Shown in pieces: positions 54,701 to 64,000 of a stretch of 64,000 nt of DNA. The stretch comes from Calliphora vicina (taxonomy: Eukaryota > Arthropoda > Insecta > Diptera > Calliphoridae), in NCBI RefSeq assembly GCF_958450345.1, contig NC_088780.1, forward strand, positions 96,980,226-97,044,225, written 5' to 3'. The position numbers were made by a program, and so were the translations under genes. Position 1 is the stretch's first letter; every line of letters starts with the position of its first letter. Under the pieces are notes generated by a model, which saw only the letters and a list, made by a program, of their open reading frames with translations, was not told the origin of the DNA and searched no databases.

Positions 54701-55777
54701 ATTTTTTAGCGGGGTATTGGGATAAGAGGATAAATTAGCCATGGATACACCTTTTTGTGGTGTAGAGGTGCGCATGGGAGTACGGGAGTGTTCATAGCCG
54801 CGTGGCAGGAAATTCTCACTGCGATTCAAATCGGTATTGCTAAGACAGGTTTCTTCTTCCTCATGGTGTTGTATATAATCCTCCTCATCCTCGGCCGGTA
54901 TCATGGCATAACGATGGGCTTTGCCATTGTGCAGTTGTATTATTTCATGATTATCATCCACCAATTCTTCATCCTCAGCCGTGGGCACCATTTGATATCT
55001 TTGATTGGAGTTTTTGTCTACCACCAGAAAAGTTTTGCTGCCAAAATCACTGGAAAAGGCATGTTTAATTTTGGGCTGCTGCAAATTCTGCGCTGAGGAT
55101 TGGCGATTTTGCAAAGATGTCTTGCGTTTGGGTGGTAGTCGGGGCTGATCCAAAATGGGAGGTAGGCTGGCATAAGGCGCTGCCGAGGGATCTTCATGAA
55201 AAGAATGCGGTTCTTCTGGTTCCAATTGTACTTGCGAAGAATAACGATCTAAATCATCTTGTGATTTGGCATAACGTCTGGTAGCCACTAAGGGTGTGGG
55301 AGAGTTACGATTATTTATAGTGGGCATAGGTGGTCCCGGTACTATAGCATAGCGATTGTTTTGATTGGAGGGCAACTCTTCTACGGGCACTAAAGCATAA
55401 CGTCCCGAACCCGATCTATTTTCAAAGGTTTCATTTAAATGATTTGCACTTTGAGGCCTAATAGAACGCGCTGGTTGTTGCTGTATATACTGTGAGTGCT
55501 GCTTTTCCTGCAGTTGCTGCTGTTGTTGCAGACGGTGTTGGTGTACAGCTGGTGTAGTTTCGACCATCGACTTTTTAATGGCCACCGAACGCGTGGACAT
55601 GCTTCGTTGCATGCGCAATGGACCTTCGCGCGGATCATAACGCGTTGTATTCGAATTAAAATTCATTTGTAAACTACGATTATAAATTGACTCTACATTT
55701 TCTTTGTTGGCAGAGGGCACGGGATAAAATTCACTGTTCTGGCAAAAAGCCGGATTTGTATAATTATGTTTAGACAT
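51381..55777 (-). CDS. spdo: Sanpodo-like four-pass membrane protein
   Basis: Two exons (54209-55777, 51381-51716) join in phase 0 to give 634 aa. Sanpodo is a transmembrane Notch-pathway regulator in asymmetrically dividing cells, bound by the Numb PTB domain through an N-terminal NPAF motif; NPAF is at residues 8-11 here. A long cytoplasmic region follows: Gln-rich 83-101, four RY-x-x-[VI]-P repeats (126, 142, 260, 289), acidic patches near 267-310, a proline run 416-421. Four hydrophobic segments near 492-512, 529-548, 564-585 and 596-618 complete the C-terminus. Drosophila Spdo is recalled as about 565 aa, so this one is longer. The ATG is the first in frame, with a candidate initiator 186 bases upstream. 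Neighbourhood to P4H genes supports orthology. Confidence 0.88.
51717..52186. other. sanpodo intron, left part
   Basis: AT-rich, with a short GAGAGAGAG tract next to the acceptor. No element recognised. Confidence 0.4.
52187..53115. repeat. Diverged direct duplication in the sanpodo intron
   Basis: 52187-52490 and 52771-53115 share GCTGAATGTTCTNCTCATTT, AAAGATNTGAAAAGAA and ATATATCCAAAAATCA in the same order, with about 20 percent difference by eye. Confidence 0.75.
53451..54107 (+). mobile_element. Family B copy in the sanpodo intron
   Basis: Begins TTATACCCTTCACCTTCGTG, ends GACTCGGCACAGCCGAATAT, then TGCTCTCTTACTTGTT. Its end is about 100 bases from the exon 1 donor of sanpodo. Confidence 0.9.
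54209..55777 (-). CDS. spdo: sanpodo, exon 1 (cytoplasmic region and first TM)
   Basis: 523 codons from ATG to a GTAAGT donor after IAH. Holds NPAF, the RY-x-x-V-P repeats, Gln- and Pro-rich tracts and the first membrane segment SATITLAIVSLMLVLGSS. Confidence 0.92.
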
Positions 55778-55924
55778 TTTTTTTGTTTTTTTTAATTTTT
55801 TTCTCTCTTTTGTTTTAATTTAGTGTCTGCACCATATAGATAGCACTTTAATTAAACATGAATTTTGTTTTTCTTTTATTCTTTCTTTAAAATTATAAAA
55901 TAGTTTTCGTTCTTTAGTTAACGA

Positions 55925-55975
55925 AATGAAACGTGTTCACTCTCCGAATTATTGTACAAGACTGATATTCAAACT
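55925..55975 (-). promoter_or_regulatory. Candidate initiator/DPE promoter of sanpodo
   Basis: On the minus strand ATATCAGTCTTG has the arthropod initiator TCAGTC with +1 at 55963. ACACGT falls at +28 to +33, close to the downstream promoter element. No TATA box is seen. This gives a 5' UTR of about 186 nt. Confidence 0.4.
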
Positions 55976-57515
55976 GCAGTTGCTGAAGGTAATTCACTTC
56001 GAAACTCAGCCATCAAAATTCAACTCAAACAAAACACAGAAATAAACAAAAACAAAAAATACGTTAAATATCCAACCATGTATATCGTCATCAGCCTTAG
56101 AGCTCAGCTCAAATAAATTTTCTTCCCCCTTAGAGTTTATTTTTCGGTATGTCAAGATACCAGTACAACATGCAACTTTCAATACAATCCATAAACACAC
56201 ACACACATTATAAATACACGTGTAATAAGGTTGGCGCGTTCCGCTTAAGGAAACATCTGCTCCTTATGGATAGACTCGGTACAAACCAAATAAATACAAA
56301 CAAAAAAACACCAAAATATTCTACATACTCGTACTACTGCAACTCATTTCGTTTCATTTCATTTAAAACACTGTTAAGTCGTTGACTCGTGTTATACTCG
56401 TATTGTCAAGAAATGAGGGTTGAAAATCTAAAAAAATTATTATTATTTTATATCTTTTGTAGAAAAACGCAAACGCAGCCGGCTTTTATTAACTTTTTTT
56501 GAGAAAACATATTCATATACGAATAAATAAATAAATATCTACTAGAATGTATATAAAAACCTTTATATAGTTGTGCAAACAAACGTTAAATAAAATTTCT
56601 CCTTTTAGCTCATAGCATTAGGAATTTTCTGAAACGACCGTTACTTTGTTGTTTAGTTTTTATTCAAACAAACCACCAACCACCCCTTTATATGAAAATA
56701 TAAATGGTAAATATTTCATTTAACTGACCCCCCACATTTTCTTATTGATTCATGACACCTTGTTAGTAATTATTTATTTTTACTTTAAGAATCCCTAAAA
56801 TGCATTTTTCAAATATTTATTTTGAAAACTTTTATTACCTCCCATTACATATTATTATTATTTTTTGGTTGAAAATAGTGTCCTTTTATTATTTTTCTAT
56901 TAATTTCTTTCCCTGGAATATCTTGTTTCAATTTTTGAATTGATTTACTTTTTTTAGTTTTTGTTCAAATTAAATCTCTTTTGTCATGTGGGTGTGTTTT
57001 GGAAATTTACATTGTAATTTGATTACAGGATAATGTAGTTTGGTGATAAATCTTTCAAAAAGGTGTGTTTTTGGAAATAAATCAAATAGTTTCCTATTAA
57101 GTTCCCATAATACAAACTGAATATGTAAATAAGCTTGGATTGTAAAACAATACACTTTCTTATGAAACTAATAATACAAAATTTCCATATGATCGTGATA
57201 TATTAAAGTTCAATTCAAAAAAATCCTAATTACATTCTTAGGATATTTAGAGGCTTGGGAAAAAACTAACTCAGAAAATGAGGAACATCCAAAAAATTAA
57301 AACAGAAATTGAATTTACTACTCGGAAGTACTGGAAATAAATTCCAAAGAAACTTGATTACGACATCTTATAATTATTTATTATATACATATATAACTGA
57401 TGATGTTTTGCTAAAGGGTCTTCCAATAGGGACTTCCTAACTTTGAGTTGATAGCGGTCATACTGATGTGAACTGGCCATCGAGATCGTGCTATTTGACC
57501 ATGTACACATGTATA
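55976..57515. other. Region upstream of sanpodo
   Basis: AT-rich with a few dinucleotide tracts (CACACACACACA near 56193) and one CACGTG at about 56217. No gene found; regulatory sequence is likely. Confidence 0.4.
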
Positions 57516-58470
57516 TGGCTGGGCTAAAGAAGTGGCCACTTAAAATCCGTACGCACTGTAGTAATCATAACAAAGCTCTCAGTTATCAAAATGGAAAAAG
57601 ATTTACATATGTTTTTAACAACAAATCTACCGCTTTTCTACAATGAATTGCAAGTCATTATGTTTAGTTTTAAAAAGTCTAGACACAATGGAAAAAGAAG
57701 CTAGTGATAAAATTGTGCACAAATATCTTGAAAATCCGACTTTGTCGTGTTAAAAGAAACCCAAAATCTGATTTTTGGCAGATATCAAGTCAGAAATTTT
57801 ACATCTCGGCAGCTCAAGGTTGTGTGGTATTTAAATATGAATACGTAAAATTGAACAAAAATATTAATTTGGCAGGCAATCCACAGCTGCTGTTAGAAGA
57901 GTCAAGATTTTCAGAAATGTTTTTAAAGAATTTTCAGAATTATATGTAAAAATATAGTTTGGAAAAGCGATTGTTGTCATTTATAAGACATCATACATCT
58001 GATACAAAGTTTTAGTCAAGTTGTCATTACTCAATGACAAATTGTCATTACTCAAATACAACTATGAGGTGGTATAATGAGAATAATATTGATGTTATAG
58101 CAAAACACATCAATTAAACAAATTGCCCAAATCTTCGTCCAATCGAGATATATTGGAAAATTGTTAAACGTAAATTGAAAAAGAGTGCAGGTACAGTAAA
58201 TAACCAGATTTTGATTAGAACAAAGTGGAATAAATATGCTGGAATAACGGTAGAAGTGGGAAGTAAAGTTGTGCAGCTATTAATGAAAAGAAAGGCCAGA
58301 AAATGTATTCGAAATAAAGACACATAAACCTGCAGTTATATTTTTTTCAAAGCTTAATAATTTACCTTTAATTTCATGTATACAATGTTAACATACTTTG
58401 TTTCATTTAAAAGTTATGCTCGTTTTAATCCGTCCGGATTTTAAGTGGCCACTTCTTTATAGCCCAGCCA
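57516..58470 (+). mobile_element. Tc1/mariner-like element with terminal inverted repeats
   Basis: TGGCTGGGCTAAAGAAGTGG (left) and CCACTTCTTTATAGCCCAGC, then CA (right), are inverted repeats of about 40 bases with one 2-bp gap. Near 58120 the frame NCPNLRPIEIYWKIVKRKLK is the C-terminal catalytic region of a Tc1/mariner transposase, with Glu in the NLRPIE context. N-terminal coding is decayed. Related to 21159-21690. Confidence 0.85.
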
Positions 58471-58979
58471 TCGATCAAATTCAGCCTGATTTATGCGACA
58501 GTGTCGTGACAAATTGGAAATTTGCAATGCACGCTACCCGGCGATGTTATGTTCTGTACATAATGGCATCGATTATTTAAATGAATGTACTAGATGATAG
58601 ATATCTTTCACACACTTTGTTTTATTTAAATTTAAAGATATAAAGAACTTAATGAAAGACCCTATATATATTTAAATCAATGCTAGGAATGGCGAGTTTT
58701 ATTTTAATCAAATAACCATTTATAATTTGTATTATTCGAGTGAACGATTAATTTGTTTAGGCATATCTTTGTAATTAGTTGTTCAATTTGTATAAATTTA
58801 GTCTTATATTAATCGTAGGTATTTAAATTTTCTGAGTATATTACCAAAAAAACCTTTTCCCATGGAAAAAGTATAAAAAATTCAAACAATATCCTTTAAG
58901 CAAGGATATATTAAAATACATATTCCAAATTTCTGTACATTATTATTTTAATAACAGACCTTAATGTAACGATAAATAT
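58471..58979. other. Intergenic AT-rich sequence
   Basis: Nothing recognised. Confidence 0.4.
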
Positions 58980-59500
58980 TGTTACGAAGTTGCACTAACT
59001 ATTTGAAATTATCGGTCTGTAACGACTGCTTGCAACATTCATCATGTTCATAAATATCATCATCCATCAGTAGAATCTTCTACTTATCAACAATGTTTGA
59101 TAGCATGCAGTTATTAGCATTATAAGTATGGCAACAGTAAATGTTTAAGCTGCTAACATTAACATAGCATTCGAGTATTCTAGTTTTGTCCGTTAAGAAC
59201 AATCGAGGCTACTCGAATGAAGATGACACTGTGTATAAATAGTGACTGCTGTTGCAGTGGTTAGTGAATTTATTACAGGCGATGTTAGAGTTAACATCAA
59301 CTGCAATATTTTACATTATAAAATGTGTAATTTAAGTGTGTGTGTATTAAAATATTGACTATTTAAATTGTTGTATAAATTTCAATAAATTAATAGTTGT
59401 TACAAATTTTAATCCACTAAACTGCTATTATTTGCAATCAAAAGTATTCGGTTTAGTTAAAAGAAATAAACCACCGTTTTTAAAAGGTAAAAACGTAACA
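58980..59500 (+). mobile_element. Solo LTR copy 4 (diverged subfamily)
   Basis: TGTTACG to CGTAACA, flanked by ATAT on both sides. Shares GTATAAATAGTGACTG (TATA-like) and TTTGCAATCAAAAGTATTCG with the others, but the middle is clearly diverged. Confidence 0.88.
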
Positions 59501-59609
59501 ATATAATAAATATATATATAAAATGTACCACAAAAATATCGTATTATTATGAATGTCTATATAGATGTTTACTTATATTTTCTATCAAAATGGAAATATT
59601 CTTCGATAT

Positions 59610-59745
59610 CGGTGTGGTCCGATATACCAGTCGATAGTGTGCTGAACTATTAATCTGAGGGTTGCGGGTTCGATTCCCGCCAGAGACTCTGGGTGCGAAG
59701 CAAAACGCTTTGCAGTTTGTGTTTGTTTATAAAAAAAAAAAATAT
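59610..59745 (+). mobile_element. tRNA-derived SINE
   Basis: GGGTTGCGGGTTCGATTCCC, then GCC, gives a perfect T-arm (GCGGG/CCCGC) and an RNA polymerase III B box at 59667-59677. An A-box-like AGTCGATAGTGTGC lies upstream. The anticodon stem around CTATTAA is mispaired, so it is not a working tRNA. A short tail ends in 12 A near 59731-59742. Confidence 0.7.
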
Positions 59746-60339
59746 TTAAAAATAACACAAGCGAATTTCTAACTTAAAATTAAAAGCAATTTTTCGGTGT
59801 CTTTCTAGTTATTGAGACAGTATTATTCATATTCAAGTTAGACATACATATATGGACAAACCCATATTCTTTTAAAATCTATGAAATCGAACTTTATTGT
59901 TCGGGACTGAATTTTACAAATACGCACTGGACTGGTTTATTGCGTGATTTAAGTTTTTTTTCTCTATTAAATAATATTAACAGCGAAGAACTTGGTAATT
60001 ATAAAATGCAAACATTTAAGGGTCACTTGAAAATTTCACAAAATTAACAACTTCTGTTCCATTAATTTTTATTAGCAAAAAGTTTTAATATAGATATAAA
60101 ACACTGTTGAAGAGTTGTGGCAACTTGCTCAATGAGAGAGTTAAAATATTATTTCAATAAATGTTTGTAAGCGGAAAACGAGATACTTTTATCCCAACAC
60201 ATTTTACTGATGCAGATTCAAGATCCTTCGTGAAAGTTTTTAAAGCTGAATGCAGTAGTAAGCTTGTAACAAACTTTATCCTAAAATCGGGGGACCCAAA
60301 CTCGAAATTTGCTGAGCTAAAAAACAAATACAAATTTCG
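59746..60339. other. Intergenic AT-rich sequence
   Basis: No gene recognised; a short open frame at 60161 runs into a family A repeat and is not supported. Confidence 0.4.
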
Positions 60340-60822
60340 TGGTATATCATATGGGCCTTATATGGGGGATATGACCAATTATGGACCGATCACCATGAAA
60401 TTAGGTCGTGTGATTTATGTCTATATTAAAGTTAACTATGTTGAATTTTGTGTGTTTACCAACATTTTTAAGCGATTTATGCACGTTAAAGTGATTTTCG
60501 GAAGCGGGTCTATATGGGAGCTATGACTAATTATGGACCGATCGTAACAAAATTTGGTGACATGAATTTTGTGTATATAAAACTTATTTGGAGCGGAATT
60601 TGTGGAGATACATATATAAATTAAACATTTATGACCGATAAAGTCCAATTTCGGGAGGACATTTGTATGGGGGCTAGGTGAAATAATGGACCGATTTCAG
60701 CCAGTTTCAATAGGCTTGGTCCTTGAGCCGAAAAAATAATATGTTTCAAATTTCATCGAAATATCTTCAAAATGCACAAACGCATAATACCCTCCCCACT
60801 ATGGTGGTGTAGGGTATAAATA
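60340..60822 (-). mobile_element. Family A copy lacking its 3' terminus
   Basis: TATGGGCCTTATATGGGGGA, then GACCAATTATGGACCGATCA, ending with the reversed 5' hairpin CCCACTATGGTGGTGTAGGG. Very similar to the corresponding part of 28146-28940. Confidence 0.85.
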
Positions 60823-60974
60823 TGAACATTGAACCTCCATAAAAAACAAAGTAGAGTGAATTTCGAACTTCTGGATAATTTTAAATTGTGTATGACCATG
60901 GAAACATGTAGTCCAAATATGATCAATTTCAGAGGAATATAGGTTCAAAATTGTATTGTAATAAAAAAAAATAC

Positions 60975-61745
60975 ACTCAAAGTAAAGAAAATGAGCAAAT
61001 TCACTTAATTGTGAATAAATTCTAAAATAATCCATTGATTTTTACGATCGATATCTCATTTAGTACCCACTACATGTGGCTTTGCGATAAAGTAATAAAG
61101 CTGAACAATTTATGCCGTTCTCAATTTTTCATGGGTTTTTTAAAACACAAAAATTAGCTATTTTCACATAAAAAATATATTTTTTGCTTCAATTTGTTAT
61201 TATAACTCCGAAACTAATTAACCGATTGAAACGCAATGTACATATGAAAATTTGTACTTGGCATGTTAAAAATGTTTTTAAAATTTAATCATTCAAAACA
61301 AGAAAATTAACTACTCAATTTTATGTATATCAAACAAAAGACGAAAATTTTGTGAAAATGAGCGAATTCACTTAATTGAGAATAAATTCGAAAATAATCA
61401 ATCGATTTTTATGGTCGATATATCATGTTGTTGCTATTATACATGGCTTTGTGATAAAGTAATAAATCTGAACAATTTCTGTCGTTTTCGATTTTTCATG
61501 ATTTTTTTAAAACTAAAAAATTTGCTATTTTCATGTAAAAAATATATTTTTTGCTTTGATTTTTTATTAAAACTCCGAAACTCCTGAACCGATTGAAATG
61601 TAATATATAAACCGAATGCAGGTTATGTAAATCTCAAATTTTCTAATTTTATTTAAATAACATCGGACTAAGCATTTTTGAGTTATCAATAATTATGTGG
61701 AGAAATTTGAATTAAAATTTTTTTTAAAAAAAATTTAAAAATAGA
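60975..61745. mobile_element. Family C repeat, two direct copies
   Basis: CACTTAATTGTGAATAAATT near 61005 and CACTTAATTGAGAATAAATT near 61370 open two direct copies with ACTCCGAAACT. The second ends ATCGGACTAAGC and AATTATGTGGAGAAA, the inverse of the end at 36455. Confidence 0.75.
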
Positions 61746-61873
61746 ATTGAAAAATTTGACCATTTTTGTACTTAAGTAACCTTTTAAACCATATATATTT
61801 CATCAGTATTGGTGGACAATAACATACTTAAAAGTGTACCACAAAAAACGTGTGGCCTATTTATATATAAGAT

Positions 61874-62494
61874 TGTTACGAAATTGTACTTGAATTCAAA
61901 TATAACGATTTTAACGGCTGATTTTAAAGTTGCATAATGCTTTCAAATAGCAGTGCCTCTCAAACTGTAACATATTCTTGGGCATTATTAACATTGAATA
62001 AAGGCTTTCAGTTAACCATTGATCGTAAGTATGGCAACGCTGTTTGCTGCGAGCGTATATTCAAATTCGAATATTCAGTCAAATAAAATTGCAGAAAGTG
62101 CACAACAGATGGCGTATGTATTAGAAAGCTCTAGAATATACGAGCTTTGACAGTTAAAGAGCAATCTAGAGTGCAGATGGCAGTGTTATAAATAGTTGCA
62201 GTCGTTAGTGAGTTTATCAGAGACGCTTTTCGAATAAACATCAACTGAGTGCCTTAAAGTGTGCTGTATTTTTCAAGTGAATTCGTGTATATTATAAGGT
62301 GTGTCTGTATTTCTGCGAATTTATAAACGTGTATAAAAACATTGAGTGACTATTTAATTCTGTTGTTGTACATTTTAAATAAATAAAGAGTTGTTACAAT
62401 TTTCAAACTACTAAACGGCTTTTATTTGCAATCAAAAGTATCCGGTTTATTTAAAGGAAATAAACCAATGTTTTGAAAAGGTTAAAACGTAACA
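61874..62494 (+). mobile_element. Solo LTR copy 5
   Basis: TGTTACG to CGTAACA, flanked by AGAT and ATAT (one mismatch from the usual duplication). It contains GTTATAAATAGTTGCAG and AAATAAATAAAGAGTTG. Confidence 0.9.
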
Positions 62495-64000
62495 ATATAT
62501 ATTAATGGGGTTTAGTTTGGACAACCTTTGAAATTATTATTTGTAAGTTTCGGTGTTTTTCACCAAACCAAACATACATTTTATGTACTAAACATCCAAT
62601 AAAACTAGATATTTTCAAGTTCATGTTTGAACATACTAAAGTACTGAGTAGAAATTAGTTGCAACTGCTTAAAACATAACTATTTTAATTCAGTTTTTCT
62701 GTGGAATTAATTTGCCTTACTTGATTAAGACTTCTATCCAAAAGTCTTATCATTTAATAAACATATGTAAGCTCCAGGTTCTGTCATTTGGTTTTAGAAA
62801 TAAATAATCTTACTTTTAATATTTGTGCAATTTTGTTTGCTTAAGGACAATTTCAATTTCCAAAAATTACTGCTAAAGAATGAAAGAATTATGAAAATAT
62901 TTTAATTGGTTTTAGTGGCTCAAACAACACACACAATCTGCTTACATACATGGACAAACAAAATATGTGTGTTTTGTTTTGAAAGGTGTTCAAGGATACG
63001 AAATACCATTATTTTTCTTCAGTATTGTGGACAAACAATAAGAACAAGTTCTTATCTGTTTGCATAATAATAATTTTATGTTTATACTTATATACAGAAC
63101 TACATAAATATGTTACATTACATAGGTACCTTGAAAAATACATACAATAAAAGCTGGTACATAAATATATAAAGAAAATAATGAATTTAATTTCCCCTGC
63201 CAGAAAAAATTAAAGGAAACAGGATATATGTATGAACAGTATATACACAACTATACTCGCACACATGATTGAACAACTTGATATCAGAACAACAACAAAA
63301 CTTAATAACAACTACCACACACTGTTGCAATCACAATGAAAAACGGATGTGGTAGGAACCAAAATACGAGTATCAAACAAAAATAATCAAAAATAATAAC
63401 AGCAACAACAAAAAATATAAGTTTAAATTAAAATCTTTTAAATTATGATCATAAGAGTAAAATGTAAAATAATGAAAAATCGAAATGATATTAAAGGATC
63501 ATTTGTATTTCTAGTTGTTGTTGTTGTAGAGCATATTCATATGATAAGGAGAGTGAGTGAGCGACAGTGTGTGTTACTTGGATTGTGGTGGCTGCTGTTG
63601 TTATTGTTTTCGTTGTTTCAATAAAGACAGGATCCAAACAGCTGTCAGCTGTTTCAAAACTATTGTCTTTTTGTCTGTTACTTTACATTCATATTCAGTG
63701 TGTTTTTTTTTTGTTGTCCTTTGCTTCTCCATCAAAATCATCTTTTTCTTCTACTTTCTGTATGTTGAGTATGTGTAACAGCCTTCATTTGTTTCCTCTT
63801 TTTTTTTCTTCTGAGTTGCATGTTTTATTTAGCATGAGTATTAAGTTTAATATGAAGATGATGGTGTTTTTGTTGTGGCTCGTGCCATATACAACTATAA
63901 AAATGTGTATTTAACATCATTAAACTGGCATCAAAAAGACCTAAAGACTAGCAGCTGTTTAAAGTAATTAAATCTTTAAAATTTTACATTTGCTGAATTC
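62495..64000. other. Intergenic region, right end
   Basis: AT-rich with CAACAACA-type tracts. Three CAGCTG hexamers lie near 63640, 63647 and 63952. Open frames here are T-rich and show no protein-family signature. Confidence 0.4.

Noticed and set aside
54755..55096. A plus-strand 113-aa frame with hydrophobic segments
   Set aside because: It is antisense to sanpodo exon 1 and has no independent support.
59612..59690. A functional tRNA gene with an ATT anticodon
   Set aside because: The T-arm is perfect but the anticodon stem has two mismatches and two wobble pairs, and the acceptor stem does not pair; a SINE head fits better.
60161..60526. A 121-aa frame as a gene
   Set aside because: Its second half is family A repeat sequence, also present at 28646-28837 in the same translation.
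63557..63914. Overlapping frames of 73 and 115 aa with hydrophobic stretches
   Set aside because: T-rich sequence gives Phe/Leu/Ser-rich frames by chance; no family signature or splice signals.
1..64000. CRISPR arrays, bacterial operons or a viral genome
   Set aside because: No regular short repeats with unique spacers, no compact gene arrangement, and genes have spliceosomal introns; the tandem repeats found are minisatellites.

Overview
The window is eukaryotic, AT-rich and dominated by transposable elements. Gene content points to a higher fly (Brachycera, probably calyptrate), because a cluster of prolyl 4-hydroxylase alpha-subunit genes lies next to a sanpodo-like gene. From memory the same neighbourhood exists near the tip of Drosophila melanogaster chromosome 3R. 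The species cannot be named from the sequence alone.

Host genes. (1) 310-882 (+): three consecutive exons of a prolyl 4-hydroxylase (P4H) alpha paralogue, broken by stops and frameshifts and cut off on the right by transposons. (2) 7343-19871 (-): a complete seven-exon P4H alpha gene (525 aa); every exon phase closes, and the catalytic His-x-Asp...His...Lys set is present. (3) 26226-46695 (-): a second P4H alpha gene, probably PH4alphaEFB, with eight exons (490 aa) recovered; the first signal-peptide exon was not found. (4) 51381-55777 (-): a two-exon gene for a four-pass membrane protein with an N-terminal NPAF motif, almost certainly sanpodo (634 aa). The P4H enzymes would hydroxylate collagen-type prolines in the endoplasmic reticulum. 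Sanpodo acts in Notch signalling during asymmetric division, so its proximity reflects conserved order rather than shared function.

Mobile DNA, left to right. A Helitron relic (1130-1377 and 3277-3850, minus) is interrupted by a 5'-truncated LINE with a 607-codon open frame (1378-3276). An A/T minisatellite fills 4800-5465. The introns of both P4H genes hold nested insertions: two abundant non-autonomous families (called A and B here) with a common DINE-1/Helentron-like architecture, five solo LTRs of one family (all in + orientation, four with clean or near-clean ATAT duplications), palindromic MITEs, a LINE with an RNase H domain split by nested elements, and an internally deleted Helitron (21760-22838). 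The intergenic region 46700-51380 holds further LINE relics. The sanpodo intron carries a diverged direct duplication and one family B copy. To the right of sanpodo are a Tc1-like element with terminal inverted repeats, a tRNA-derived SINE and two solo LTRs.

No intact functional transposase or replicase was found apart from the long LINE frame, and no CRISPR array, bacterial operon or confident tRNA gene is present. The most informative signals are structural: exact target duplications, empty-site reconstructions, and a compensatory change in the terminal hairpin of family A.
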